This document shows, one piece after another, positions 35,003 through 42,581 of a stretch of 64,000 nucleotides of DNA. Position 1 is the first letter of the stretch. Each line of letters starts with the position of its first letter. Origin of the DNA: Bacillota bacterium (GTDB taxonomy: Bacteria; Bacillota; Clostridia; Christensenellales; SZUA-584); the NCBI GenBank assembly GCA_023436115.1, contig JAEZKQ010000030.1, forward strand, positions 1 to 64,000, in the 5' to 3' direction. The position numbers were made by a program, and so were the translations under genes. Under the pieces are notes generated by a model. That model saw nothing but the letters and a program-made list of their open reading frames with translations, did not search any database and had not been told where the DNA came from.

Positions 35003-36106
35003 ATGAATATACTCTATCATATGCCTACAAAAGTGATCATGGGAGAAGACTGCGTCAGGCAGAATGCAGCATTGCTTAGAGAGCTTGGAAAAAAAGCGCT
35101 GATCGTGACGGGTATGCATTCATCCAAAGTAAACGGCTCGCTGGACGATGTGGAAGCGGTACTTGCGCAAAACGGGCAGTCTTATGCGATATATGACAAG
35201 GTTATGAGCAATCCGACAATTGCCTGCGTGTATGACGGGGCAGCCTTTGCCAGACAACAAAAAGCAGACTTTATTGTGGCTATTGGCGGCGGTTCTCCTA
35301 TGGATGCGGCAAAAGCCATCGCCCTGCTAGCCAGCCAGAACATACCACAGGATAAGTTGTTTTCAGGTCAATACGGAGCGAATATCATGCCTATGGTGCA
35401 TATACCCACTACTGCGGGTACGGGCTCTGAGGTCACACAATACGCGATTTTGACAAATAATGAATTGCAGACAAAATCGTCAATAGCTTCGTCTCTGCTG
35501 TTTCCAAAATACGCGTTTCTTGATGCGCGTTATATGTCTGGGCTTTCGCGCGCGGTGAGCGTCAATACCGCGATTGATGCGCTGTCCCATCTGGTTGAAG
35601 GGATGCTTACAAAACGTGCGAATGCTCTGACGAATGTAATCGCAGCAGAGGGAATAAAAGAAATTACGCTTTGCTTTGAAGCATTATCAAAAAACGCACT
35701 GACCATTAATATGCGTGAAAGGCTCCTTTACGCGTCTATGCTGGGAGGTATCGTGATTGCCAACACCGGGACAACCGCGCTTCACGCAATGGGATATCCG
35801 CTCACATATTTTAGAAACATAGACCACGGGCGCGCGAACGGCCTTTTGATGCCCTCGTTTTTTGAGTTCCTTGAACGGCCCATTCCTGATAAGATCACAG
35901 ACATTCTTATGATTATGGGTTTATCATCCACAGAGGCTTTTAAACATACGCTTGCTCAGCTGCTGGGTGATAAGGAACGCGTGACAAAAGAGGAGCTAGA
36001 GAAGTATTCGATAATTGCCTGCGGTACAAAAAATATTGCGAATACCGCCGTGCCGCCGACCGCTGATGACGTGCTAAGCATATACAGGAGAAGCTTTTTG
36101 GATTAA
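35003..36106 (+). CDS. Iron-containing alcohol dehydrogenase
   Basis: A 367-residue group III alcohol dehydrogenase. GGGSPMDAAKAIALLA is the NAD(P)-binding segment, HIPTTAGTGSEVT a family hallmark, and metal ligands appear in TAIDALSHLVEG, ALHAMGYPL and NIDHGRANG. The enzyme interconverts an alcohol and aldehyde or ketone; the substrate cannot be read from sequence. Single gene with its own promoter and terminator; ribosome site CGGAGG. Confidence 0.92.
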   Translation: MNILYHMPTKVIMGEDCVRQNAALLRELGKKALIVTGMHSSKVNGSLDDVEAVLAQNGQSYAIYDKVMSNPTIACVYDGAAFARQQKADFIVAIGGGSPMDAAKAIALLASQNIPQDKLFSGQYGANIMPMVHIPTTAGTGSEVTQYAILTNNELQTKSSIASSLLFPKYAFLDARYMSGLSRAVSVNTAIDALSHLVEGMLTKRANALTNVIAAEGIKEITLCFEALSKNALTINMRERLLYASMLGGIVIANTGTTALHAMGYPLTYFRNIDHGRANGLLMPSFFEFLERPIPDKITDILMIMGLSSTEAFKHTLAQLLGDKERVTKEELEKYSIIACGTKNIANTAVPPTADDVLSIYRRSFLD

Positions 36107-36123
36107 TATCAAATCATTAAAAG

Positions 36124-36152
36124 GAATCCCGAGTTACGCGGGGTTCTTTTTT
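36124..36152 (+). terminator. Terminator after the alcohol dehydrogenase gene
   Basis: Stem GAATCCCG (36124-36131) and CGGGGTTC (36139-36146) with one wobble pair, then six T residues. Confidence 0.85.
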
Positions 36153-36157
36153 CTATA

Positions 36158-36185
36158 ACAACAGTTAGCTCTCCTGCATATCATA
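36158..36185 (+). promoter_or_regulatory. Possible sigma-K promoter of the M14 peptidase gene
   Basis: AC (36158-36159), 17-base gap, CATATCATA (36177-36185), matching AC-N(15-17)-CATANNNTA. The motif is short and could occur by chance. Confidence 0.35.
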
Positions 36186-36221
36186 ATCATGTGTGCGGCA
36201 GACACAGGAAAGGACGTTGTG

Positions 36222-37493
36222 ATGAGAGTCTTAAGATTGGGTATGTCAGGAACGGATGTGCAGGAGATACAATCGCTGCTGCAAAGGCTGGGCTATAATC
36301 CGGGGCCGATTGACGGTATTTTTGGCCCGCAGATGCAGCGCGCTGTTATCGAATTTCAGCGCCGTTTCGGGCTTGTGCCCGACGGTATCATAGGGCTCAA
36401 TACGTTCAGAGTCATGGAGAGGTTTTTGCTGGGCTTTGATGAGTATACGGTAAGACAGGGAGATTCATTGTATACCATTGCGCGAAACTACGGCATCAAC
36501 GTCGATCTTATCAGAATCGCGAATCCGCAGGTGGATGCAGGCAGCCTTCGTGTGGGGCAGAAGCTCACGATACCCTATGGTATTAGCATTGTGCCGACCA
36601 ATGTGGATTATACTTATGACATACTGCAACGGAACATCGCGGGACTGAAAGCGGTCTATCCTTTTATTGAAACAGGAGTTGCAGGTCAGAGCGTGCTTGG
36701 CAGAAACCTTTACTATATAAGGCTGGGTACAGGCCCCAATAACGTATTCTATAATGGCGCACATCATGCGCTTGAATGGATTACCTCTCCGTTGCTCATG
36801 AAATTTGCTGAGGATTTTGCGAAAGCTTATGGACTCGGGCAGATGATAGCAGGGTATAACCCAAGCGATATATGGGAAAAAAGCAGCATTTATCTGATGC
36901 CTATGGTGAATCCCGATGGCGTTGATCTGGTATTAAACGGCTTGTCTCCCGCGAACCCCTTTTATGATGACTTAATACGCTGGAATAACGGGAGCATGGA
37001 TTTTTCAACTGTATGGCAAGCCAATACCCGTGGCGTCGATTTGAACCACAACTATAATGCAGGGTGGGAACAATCGAAGGAGGCGGAGGCTGAGCTGGGA
37101 ATCACAGGCCCGGGGCCAACGCGTTATTCAGGGCCCTATCCGGAATCCGAACCTGAAACAAGAACGACAGTGGCTTTTACACGCAGGCTAAGCCCAAGGC
37201 TTGTGCTGGCGTATCACAGTCAGGGGGAAGTCATATTCTGGAACTTTGAGAATTTGGCGCCGCCCGAAGCAAGGACGATTGGAGAACAGCTTGCACAGGT
37301 AAGCGGCTACACATTGGATGAAGCCACCGGTATTGCGTCTTATGCCGGATATAAGGACTGGTTTACAAAGGATTTCAGAAGGCCCGGCTATACCGTGGAA
37401 GTGGGCAGGGGAAAGAATCCGCTTCCTATTTCACAGTTTGACCAAATATACGCAGATAATTTGCCTTTACTGCTGCTTGCGTCAGTCATTTAA
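36222..37493 (+). CDS. PG-binding/LysM M14 carboxypeptidase (gamma-D-glutamyl endopeptidase-like)
   Basis: ATG at 36222 with AGGAAAGGA seven bases upstream; the ATG at 36189 is rejected. The 423-residue product has no signal peptide. Domains: peptidoglycan-binding repeat (residues about 3-68: LRLGMSGTDVQEIQSLLQ, FGPQM), LysM (about 75-120: YTVRQGDSLYTIARNYGI), and M14 zinc peptidase (about 140-423). Zinc and catalytic residues are present in HALEW, LAYHSQGE and YTVEVGRG. Bacillus sphaericus endopeptidase I has the same architecture and cuts the gamma-D-Glu-DAP bond in spore walls. Lack of a signal and the possible sigma-K site suggest release from the mother cell. Confidence 0.9.
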   Translation: MRVLRLGMSGTDVQEIQSLLQRLGYNPGPIDGIFGPQMQRAVIEFQRRFGLVPDGIIGLNTFRVMERFLLGFDEYTVRQGDSLYTIARNYGINVDLIRIANPQVDAGSLRVGQKLTIPYGISIVPTNVDYTYDILQRNIAGLKAVYPFIETGVAGQSVLGRNLYYIRLGTGPNNVFYNGAHHALEWITSPLLMKFAEDFAKAYGLGQMIAGYNPSDIWEKSSIYLMPMVNPDGVDLVLNGLSPANPFYDDLIRWNNGSMDFSTVWQANTRGVDLNHNYNAGWEQSKEAEAELGITGPGPTRYSGPYPESEPETRTTVAFTRRLSPRLVLAYHSQGEVIFWNFENLAPPEARTIGEQLAQVSGYTLDEATGIASYAGYKDWFTKDFRRPGYTVEVGRGKNPLPISQFDQIYADNLPLLLLASVI

Positions 37494-37498
37494 AGACA

Positions 37499-39322
37499 TT
37501 ACTTAGCGGCATAATTCGTCAGCAGCTGACAAACGGCCTCTTCATCGAGCGGCTTGCTGAGCAAATAGCCTTGAATACAGTCGCAGTCGTACTGCTTAAG
37601 GTAATCTAACTGCTGCTCATTTTCTACGCCCTCGGCTATGACACTCAGCCCCAGTTGGTGAGCAAGAGAGATAATGGAGCCGACGATCTGCTTATTGACA
37701 GGGACATTCAGCATACCGCCGACAAAAGACCTATCTATTTTTAACGTATCGATGGGCAGCATCTGAAGGCAGCTTAAGGATGAATAGCCTGTCCCAAAGT
37801 CATCCAATGCAATACGAATGCCAAGGCTCTTCAATTCGCTCAGGACGCGGATCACGTTGTCCATAGAGGAAATGAAAACGGATTCTGTCATGTCCAGCTC
37901 CAGAAGCTTTCCGCAAAGCCCTGTTTCATTGAGTATATTTTTAACTGACTGAACAAATCCCGGCGCCATGAGCTGCACTGAGGAAATATTCACAGCCAAG
38001 ATGATAGGCTCACGGTATATGCTTTTTTGCTTCATAAAGCTGGAACAGCTTTGACGCAGAATCCATTCACCCATTTGGAGAATGAGTCCATTTTTCTCCG
38101 CGACACTGATAAACTCACCCGGCATGACCGTTCCCAGATCGGGCGATTGCCAGCGAACCAAGGCCTCCAAACCTCTTATTTGCTGTGAGCTTGCATAGTA
38201 TTGAGGCTGAAACAATATATTTAGCTCACTATTTTCCACCCCCAAAGCCAGTCTTTGACTAAATAAGCGTTTTTGCTCGGCTTCTTGACTCATCTCTTCT
38301 GAATAAAGCTTTATCATATCTTTTCCGCTGCTTTTCGCATAAGACATGGCGATATCAGCACCCTTCAAAAGGGTTGTAACATTATTACCGTCCTGCGGAT
38401 ATCGGCAGATGCCAAAGCGTGCACTTATGGGGACAACGTTTTGCCCATTATGGATAGATGAAGCAAGAATCTGCCGCAGGCCATCTACATAGCTGATGAT
38501 TTGATTTTCACTGATTTGACGCTGAATAAGCAGCATATAATCGTCGGCGCCAAGACGTCCAATCATGTCTGAGGGGTGGATATGTGCCTTTAGCTTGGAA
38601 ACTGCAGCCTGTATTAAGTTATCGCCCGTATGGTGACCAACGGTATCGTTGACACACTTAATACTATCAAAATTGATCAGGACGATTGTGAAATGAAGAT
38701 TCTTTTTTTCACAAATACCTATCAGCATATCCAAACGGTTCATGATGTTCTGTCTGTTAGGCAAGCCTGTCGGCACATCAAAGTAGGTCAGCTGATTGAG
38801 CTGTTTTTGTTCTTCTTCAACAATACGGTTGTATTCCTCCAAGCGTTTGTTTTGCATCCAATATTGTGATTCGGCGGCGGCTAAGTCATGATAAAGCTCT
38901 TTGAGTTCCAAATTCTTTTTATTGACCTCTGATAGCTTGTTAATCAGCCGTGTTGAATAAAGTTTGATAATTGTAATGCTGATAATGTCGCAAAACGGGA
39001 TAATGATGCCCGGTATCGCTTCCGTATAATGATTAAGCACAGCATTAAGTGAAATAAGAGATGAGATAAGATTAAGACTGACAGCAGTGATATAGCCGAT
39101 ATTGCTCACACTGACGACAAGATAAACTGAAATAATGACCTGAATCTGACCCAATACACCGGGTAATTCGCTGGGTTGCTTGGTTGTCGCAACAATTAAT
39201 GTGATTGAGAAATAGATCAAAGAGGAAATGACAATTTTAAGCCAATCCTTGAGTCCGGGCTTCATATTTGCCCTTTTCTCAATATAACGGCTTAAGAAAT
39301 CTACAGTTAATTTTATAAGCAT
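37499..39322 (-). CDS. Membrane GGDEF-EAL protein, probable c-di-GMP phosphodiesterase
   Basis: ATG at 39322 with GGAGG five bases upstream; the frame is open back to 39397. The 607-residue protein has about five N-terminal membrane helices (to about residue 140), a coiled stretch, a GGDEF domain in which the signature reads GADDY (probably no cyclase activity), and an EAL domain from about residue 350. The EAL domain is intact: LEALVRW, LAVNISSVQL, LDMTES, ALDDFGTGYSS, LKIDRSF and IAEGVEN, so c-di-GMP hydrolysis to pGpG is expected. The degenerate GGDEF may bind GTP as an allosteric sensor. Two c-di-GMP riboswitches lie 16 kb downstream. Confidence 0.92.
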   Translation of the reverse strand: MLIKLTVDFLSRYIEKRANMKPGLKDWLKIVISSLIYFSITLIVATTKQPSELPGVLGQIQVIISVYLVVSVSNIGYITAVSLNLISSLISLNAVLNHYTEAIPGIIIPFCDIISITIIKLYSTRLINKLSEVNKKNLELKELYHDLAAAESQYWMQNKRLEEYNRIVEEEQKQLNQLTYFDVPTGLPNRQNIMNRLDMLIGICEKKNLHFTIVLINFDSIKCVNDTVGHHTGDNLIQAAVSKLKAHIHPSDMIGRLGADDYMLLIQRQISENQIISYVDGLRQILASSIHNGQNVVPISARFGICRYPQDGNNVTTLLKGADIAMSYAKSSGKDMIKLYSEEMSQEAEQKRLFSQRLALGVENSELNILFQPQYYASSQQIRGLEALVRWQSPDLGTVMPGEFISVAEKNGLILQMGEWILRQSCSSFMKQKSIYREPIILAVNISSVQLMAPGFVQSVKNILNETGLCGKLLELDMTESVFISSMDNVIRVLSELKSLGIRIALDDFGTGYSSLSCLQMLPIDTLKIDRSFVGGMLNVPVNKQIVGSIISLAHQLGLSVIAEGVENEQQLDYLKQYDCDCIQGYLLSKPLDEEAVCQLLTNYAAK

Positions 39323-39756
39323 ATGAGCCTCCGGTACGCAAAATAGTACAAATATCTGGCGGTATCTTGCTAAGACATGCAAATAGAAGACTGTCACGCT
39401 GTTTTCATCCCGTTCTTTGACTTTTTTAGTGGATCATCCATCTTGTCAAATATTCATTCTGCGTCTTGGAGTGTGTAAAATTGGTGCAATCTGATTATAG
39501 TATTTTAAAGAATTTTCGGTTAATCTATTTTTAATCTGTTATAGCACTTCTTTTACTTTTTCGATTGTGCAGTTGAGGAAAATGATGAAAAACTCTTCTT
39601 CGACGCAGATGAATACATTGTCGGTGCTTCTGATATGCCCACTATACTTTAGCAGCCCAATAAATAATGTTTGCAGGTTTGTCAAAAAAATAATGTTGTT
39701 TTTTACTTGTTGGTATGATAAGATAATTGTGGTATTCTGAATGTACGAAATTGATT
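39323..39756. other. Intergenic region between the EAL gene and the cold-shock leader
   Basis: About 430 AT-rich bases, no supported gene. A TTGACA on the minus strand (39680-39685, complement) could drive the EAL gene, but its -10 (TATTGG) is weak. On the plus strand TATGAT (39714-39719) and GATAAT (39722-39727) are -10 candidates for the cold-shock gene without a clear -35. Short open frames on both strands (39582-39740 plus; 39539-39685 minus) lack consistent start signals. Confidence 0.5.
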
Positions 39757-39815
39757 CACATGTATTTGTCAGTCATGCGTTCGTTTCATGGCTGTCAAAT
39801 ACATGTGTTTTTTTT
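39757..39815 (+). promoter_or_regulatory. Long terminator-like hairpin in the cold-shock gene leader
   Basis: A 12-bp perfect stem CACATGTATTTG (39757-39768) with CAAATACATGTG (39796-39807) continues after a T-T mismatch with CAG/CTG, a wobble and CATG/CATG, for about 20 positions. The loop is nine bases (39778-39786). Eight T residues follow directly (39808-39815). It ends 38 bases before the cspA start and could be a terminator of a short upstream transcript or a temperature-responsive attenuator. Confidence 0.7.
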
Positions 39816-39853
39816 GCAGGACGGGATATAATAAAAACGAGGAGGTATCTTTG

Positions 39854-40066
39854 ATGTATAAAGGTACAGTGAAATGGTTTAATGAGAGCAAAGGTTTTGG
39901 ATTTATATCCAATGATGGCGGCGGGGACGATGTGTTTGTGCATTTTTCCAGCATCGTTTCAAACGGCTTTAAAACACTTCAGGAAGGTCAGAAAGTGACT
40001 TTCGATGTGGAGAAAGACCCCAAAGACAGCCGGAAGCTGCGCGCTGCAAACGTTCAGCCCCAATAG
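39854..40066 (+). CDS. cspA: Cold-shock protein (CspA family)
   Basis: ATG at 39854 with GAGGAGG about ten bases upstream; the longer frame from 39788 reads through the leader hairpin and is rejected. The 70-residue OB-fold protein has RNP1 KGFGFIS and RNP2 VFVHFSSI, and the opening KGTVKWFNESKGFGF is typical. It binds single-stranded nucleic acid and acts as an RNA chaperone. Expression is probably set at the leader hairpin. Confidence 0.95.
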   Translation: MYKGTVKWFNESKGFGFISNDGGGDDVFVHFSSIVSNGFKTLQEGQKVTFDVEKDPKDSRKLRAANVQPQ

Positions 40067-40101
40067 TCTTTCATTGCCTGATAGGGGTATAGCCCCCAGT
40101 G

Positions 40102-40129
40102 AAAAGCTCCTGAGTACGGGAGCTTTTTT
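40102..40129 (+). terminator. Terminator after cspA
   Basis: Stem AAAGCTCC (40103-40110) and GGAGCTTT (40119-40126), eight-base loop, then T residues. Confidence 0.85.
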
Positions 40130-40240
40130 GATGTCTTTTTGATTCTGCTTTAATAACATATGCATAAAATAGCATGAAGACGGCCGGGGCTATGGTATAA
40201 TGATTATGTTTTTGAACAACGACACTGAAAAGGAGTCCTC

Positions 40241-41059
40241 ATGGTCTATCTGCTGGTTATAGGCGGTTTTTTTATTCTTGTAGCTTTTTGCTGGTGGCAA
40301 AACAACGATATCGTTGTCACGCATGTTGAGTACGCTGGTAAAAAGGTTCCGCCAAGTTTTAACGGTTTTAAGATTTTGCAAGTATCTGATTTGCACAATA
40401 AAAGCTTTGGGAAAGCGCAAATGAAGCTGATGGCGAAGGCCGCTGCGATAAAACCTGATATCATTACCGTGACGGGAGACTTAATTGACAAACGCCGCGA
40501 AGGGACAGCCGCGGCAATGGCCTTTATTTCTCAGGCCGTGAAAACAGCGCCCGTTTACTATGTGCCCGGTAATCATGAGTATACGGCAGGTATCTATCAA
40601 AAGCTAAAAGGGAAACTGCGTGCATGCGGGGTTATGGTGGCGGATGGCGAGACAATACAACTTGATATAAACGGGCAGCATATCGTGTTGATAGGCATCA
40701 AAGACAAAGTGTTTTATAAAAATGACGAGGCTTTTGAGCGCAAACTCGAAGAACTTTCTCAAAAGCACAGGGGCAGCTTTCGTGTTCTGCTGTCTCATTC
40801 GCCCGAAAAGTTCAAGCTTTACCATCAGCACGGATTTGATTTGACGCTGTCCGGACATGCGCACGGCGGACAGTGGCGGCTGCCGTTAATCGGCGGATTA
40901 TATGCGCCGCATCAGGGTGTATTCCCAAAGTATACAAGCGGCCTTCATATGAAAAACAGCAAAGGTATGGTGGTCAGCCGGGGACTGGGCAACAGCCTCT
41001 TTCCGTTGCGGCTGTTCAATCGGCCGGAACTTGTGGTGATAACACTGAGGCACGGTTAA
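40241..41059 (+). CDS. Membrane-anchored metallophosphoesterase (YkuE-like)
   Basis: A 272-residue calcineurin-like phosphoesterase behind one N-terminal helix (residues about 2-20). All five metal motifs are present: VSDLHN, TGDLID, GNHEY, LLSHSPE and LSGHAHGGQ. Relatives such as YkuE of Bacillus are surface or membrane enzymes with unclear natural substrates. TATAAT at 40196-40201 may be its -10 box. Its stop overlaps the end of the convergent ABC gene by four bases. Confidence 0.9.
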   Translation: MVYLLVIGGFFILVAFCWWQNNDIVVTHVEYAGKKVPPSFNGFKILQVSDLHNKSFGKAQMKLMAKAAAIKPDIITVTGDLIDKRREGTAAAMAFISQAVKTAPVYYVPGNHEYTAGIYQKLKGKLRACGVMVADGETIQLDINGQHIVLIGIKDKVFYKNDEAFERKLEELSQKHRGSFRVLLSHSPEKFKLYHQHGFDLTLSGHAHGGQWRLPLIGGLYAPHQGVFPKYTSGLHMKNSKGMVVSRGLGNSLFPLRLFNRPELVVITLRHG

Positions 41060-41682
41060 TTCTCCGATTGGGCACGGCGAGCTGCGCTTAAGGCTTCCAC
41101 ATCAATCACTTTACAACCCAGAATGTCGATAAGTTCGGTTTCGTGCGCCACGAGTAACACCGTTCGGGGATGATCGGTATGAAGCCGTTTAAAGAGCGAT
41201 ATCAATTCCAAATTGAGCTTTTTATCAAACCCTTTGAAGGGCTCATCCATGATCAACAGCGATGAGGGGTAGCAAAAAGCGCGAGCCATGGCCACACGGC
41301 GCTGCATGCCGCCGGAAAGCTCAGACGGCAGCTTTAATTCATGCCCATCCAGCTGCACAGCCGCTATCATATCGGAAACAGCTCTGTTCATTTCATCTTT
41401 ACTCATAGAATCTTTAAGCACGAATTCAATGTTCTTTCTGACGTTGTACCAGGGAAGAAGACGGTCTTCCTGAAACAAAAACGATATCCTTTCGGGCACG
41501 CCGCTGATCTGACCGGTATAGTCTTTATCAAGCCCGCAAATCATACGCAGCAGCGTGGTCTTTCCGCAGCCACTGCCACCAGTCAACGCTGTGATTTCGT
41601 TTTGCTCAATTTCCAGATTAATGTTTTTAAACAGTTCGTTTTCGCCGAATGTTTTAAATAATGACGCAACACGTATGTTCAT
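41056..41682 (-). CDS. ABC transporter ATP-binding protein (nitrate/sulfonate/thiamine-precursor type)
   Basis: A 208-residue ABC ATPase, second gene of a two-gene operon. Walker A GGSGCGKTT, Q-loop FLFQEDRLLPWYNV, signature LSGGMQRRVAMARA, Walker B LLIMDEPF and a switch histidine in VAHETEL are all present. The FQEDRLLPW Q-loop is typical of the TauB/SsuB/ThiZ group. It overlaps the permease stop by four bases. Confidence 0.9.
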   Translation of the reverse strand: MNIRVASLFKTFGENELFKNINLEIEQNEITALTGGSGCGKTTLLRMICGLDKDYTGQISGVPERISFLFQEDRLLPWYNVRKNIEFVLKDSMSKDEMNRAVSDMIAAVQLDGHELKLPSELSGGMQRRVAMARAFCYPSSLLIMDEPFKGFDKKLNLELISLFKRLHTDHPRTVLLVAHETELIDILGCKVIDVEALSAARRAQSEN

Positions 41683-42437
41683 AATGAGCTGCCTCCCGGT
41701 AGTATACGCTTTAAGCCTTTTTCTACAATAAGGCTGATGATTATGATTGTCAGCGTCCAGGCGAAAAGCGCGGGCGTATCCAGATACAGCTTGGTCGCAT
41801 ACATATTAAAACCCATAGAATATTTGGGGCTGGACAGCACCTCAGCAGCCACCACAGACTTCCAAGAGAAACCGAGACACACCGCAAGTGCCGAATAGAT
41901 ATGCGGCAGCACAGAAGGTATCACGATTTCCTGTATTACCCGGCGGTGCCTTACCTTGAATATTAAAGCCATTTCGAGGAGACTTTTATCGACCGAGTTT
42001 ATGCCGGAAAGCGTATTGGTATAAAAGATGGGCAGACAAAGCAATATGCACGAAAAAGCAGGCACAAACGAGGAAGAAAACCACACCAGCGACAGCATGA
42101 TGACAGACATCACGGGTGTCGATTTTACAGTAGCCATGAGCGGGCGCAGCAGTCTTTCCAGAACAACGATCTTAGAGGCGAAAAACGCGAGGATGATGCC
42201 GAGTATAAACGAAATGACAAGGCCCAGTGCAACGCGGTAAAAAGTATATCCCACGCTGAGCCAGAAATCCTCTGTGGCGATGAGCATGCCAAGTGACGAA
42301 AAAGTCTCGGCGGGCGAGGGCATATATAGCGGCTGATTCACAATCATGGCCGCAATCTGCCAGACTGCGAGCCAGAATAGAGCGGTTAAAGCGGTGTATA
42401 GAGCACGTTTTGTTTTATCGGTATTTTTATTCAGCAA
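41679..42437 (-). CDS. ABC transporter permease (TauC/SsuC/ThiX type)
   Basis: TTG start at 42437 with GGGGT upstream. The 252-residue permease has six helices and a binding-protein-dependent transport domain; the EAA-type loop lies in LEMALIFKVRHRRVIQEIVIPSVLPHIYSAL (blocks joined). N-terminal PSPAETFSSL is the usual opening of this group. No substrate-binding protein gene is next to the pair, so one must come from elsewhere; the substrate is not predictable from these two genes. Confidence 0.88.
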   Translation of the reverse strand: MLNKNTDKTKRALYTALTALFWLAVWQIAAMIVNQPLYMPSPAETFSSLGMLIATEDFWLSVGYTFYRVALGLVISFILGIILAFFASKIVVLERLLRPLMATVKSTPVMSVIMLSLVWFSSSFVPAFSCILLCLPIFYTNTLSGINSVDKSLLEMALIFKVRHRRVIQEIVIPSVLPHIYSALAVCLGFSWKSVVAAEVLSSPKYSMGFNMYATKLYLDTPALFAWTLTIIIISLIVEKGLKRILPGGSSL

Positions 42438-42581
42438 TACTTTCTACCCCAATATGAATTTAAAAAATTATATCATAAGTACGCGCTGCTGTGGGATACT
42501 TTTTGATCCATGTGATGATGTCATACAAATGATTTGAATGATACGGCCATTTCGGTTATGATAAATATGGAGGTTTGGCCC

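Noticed and set aside
39539..39685. 48-codon minus-strand frame starting with TTG
   Set aside because: The residues look protein-like, but the start has no ribosome site and overlaps a possible -35 box; could be a gene remnant, not supported.
39582..39740. Short plus-strand frame behind GAGGA
   Set aside because: A ribosome-site-like sequence exists, but composition looks non-coding and there is no relative.
42534..42562. TTGAAT-17-TATGAT as dnaE promoter
   Set aside because: Spacing is ideal, but transcription would start at the ribosome site, leaving almost no leader; kept only as a possibility.
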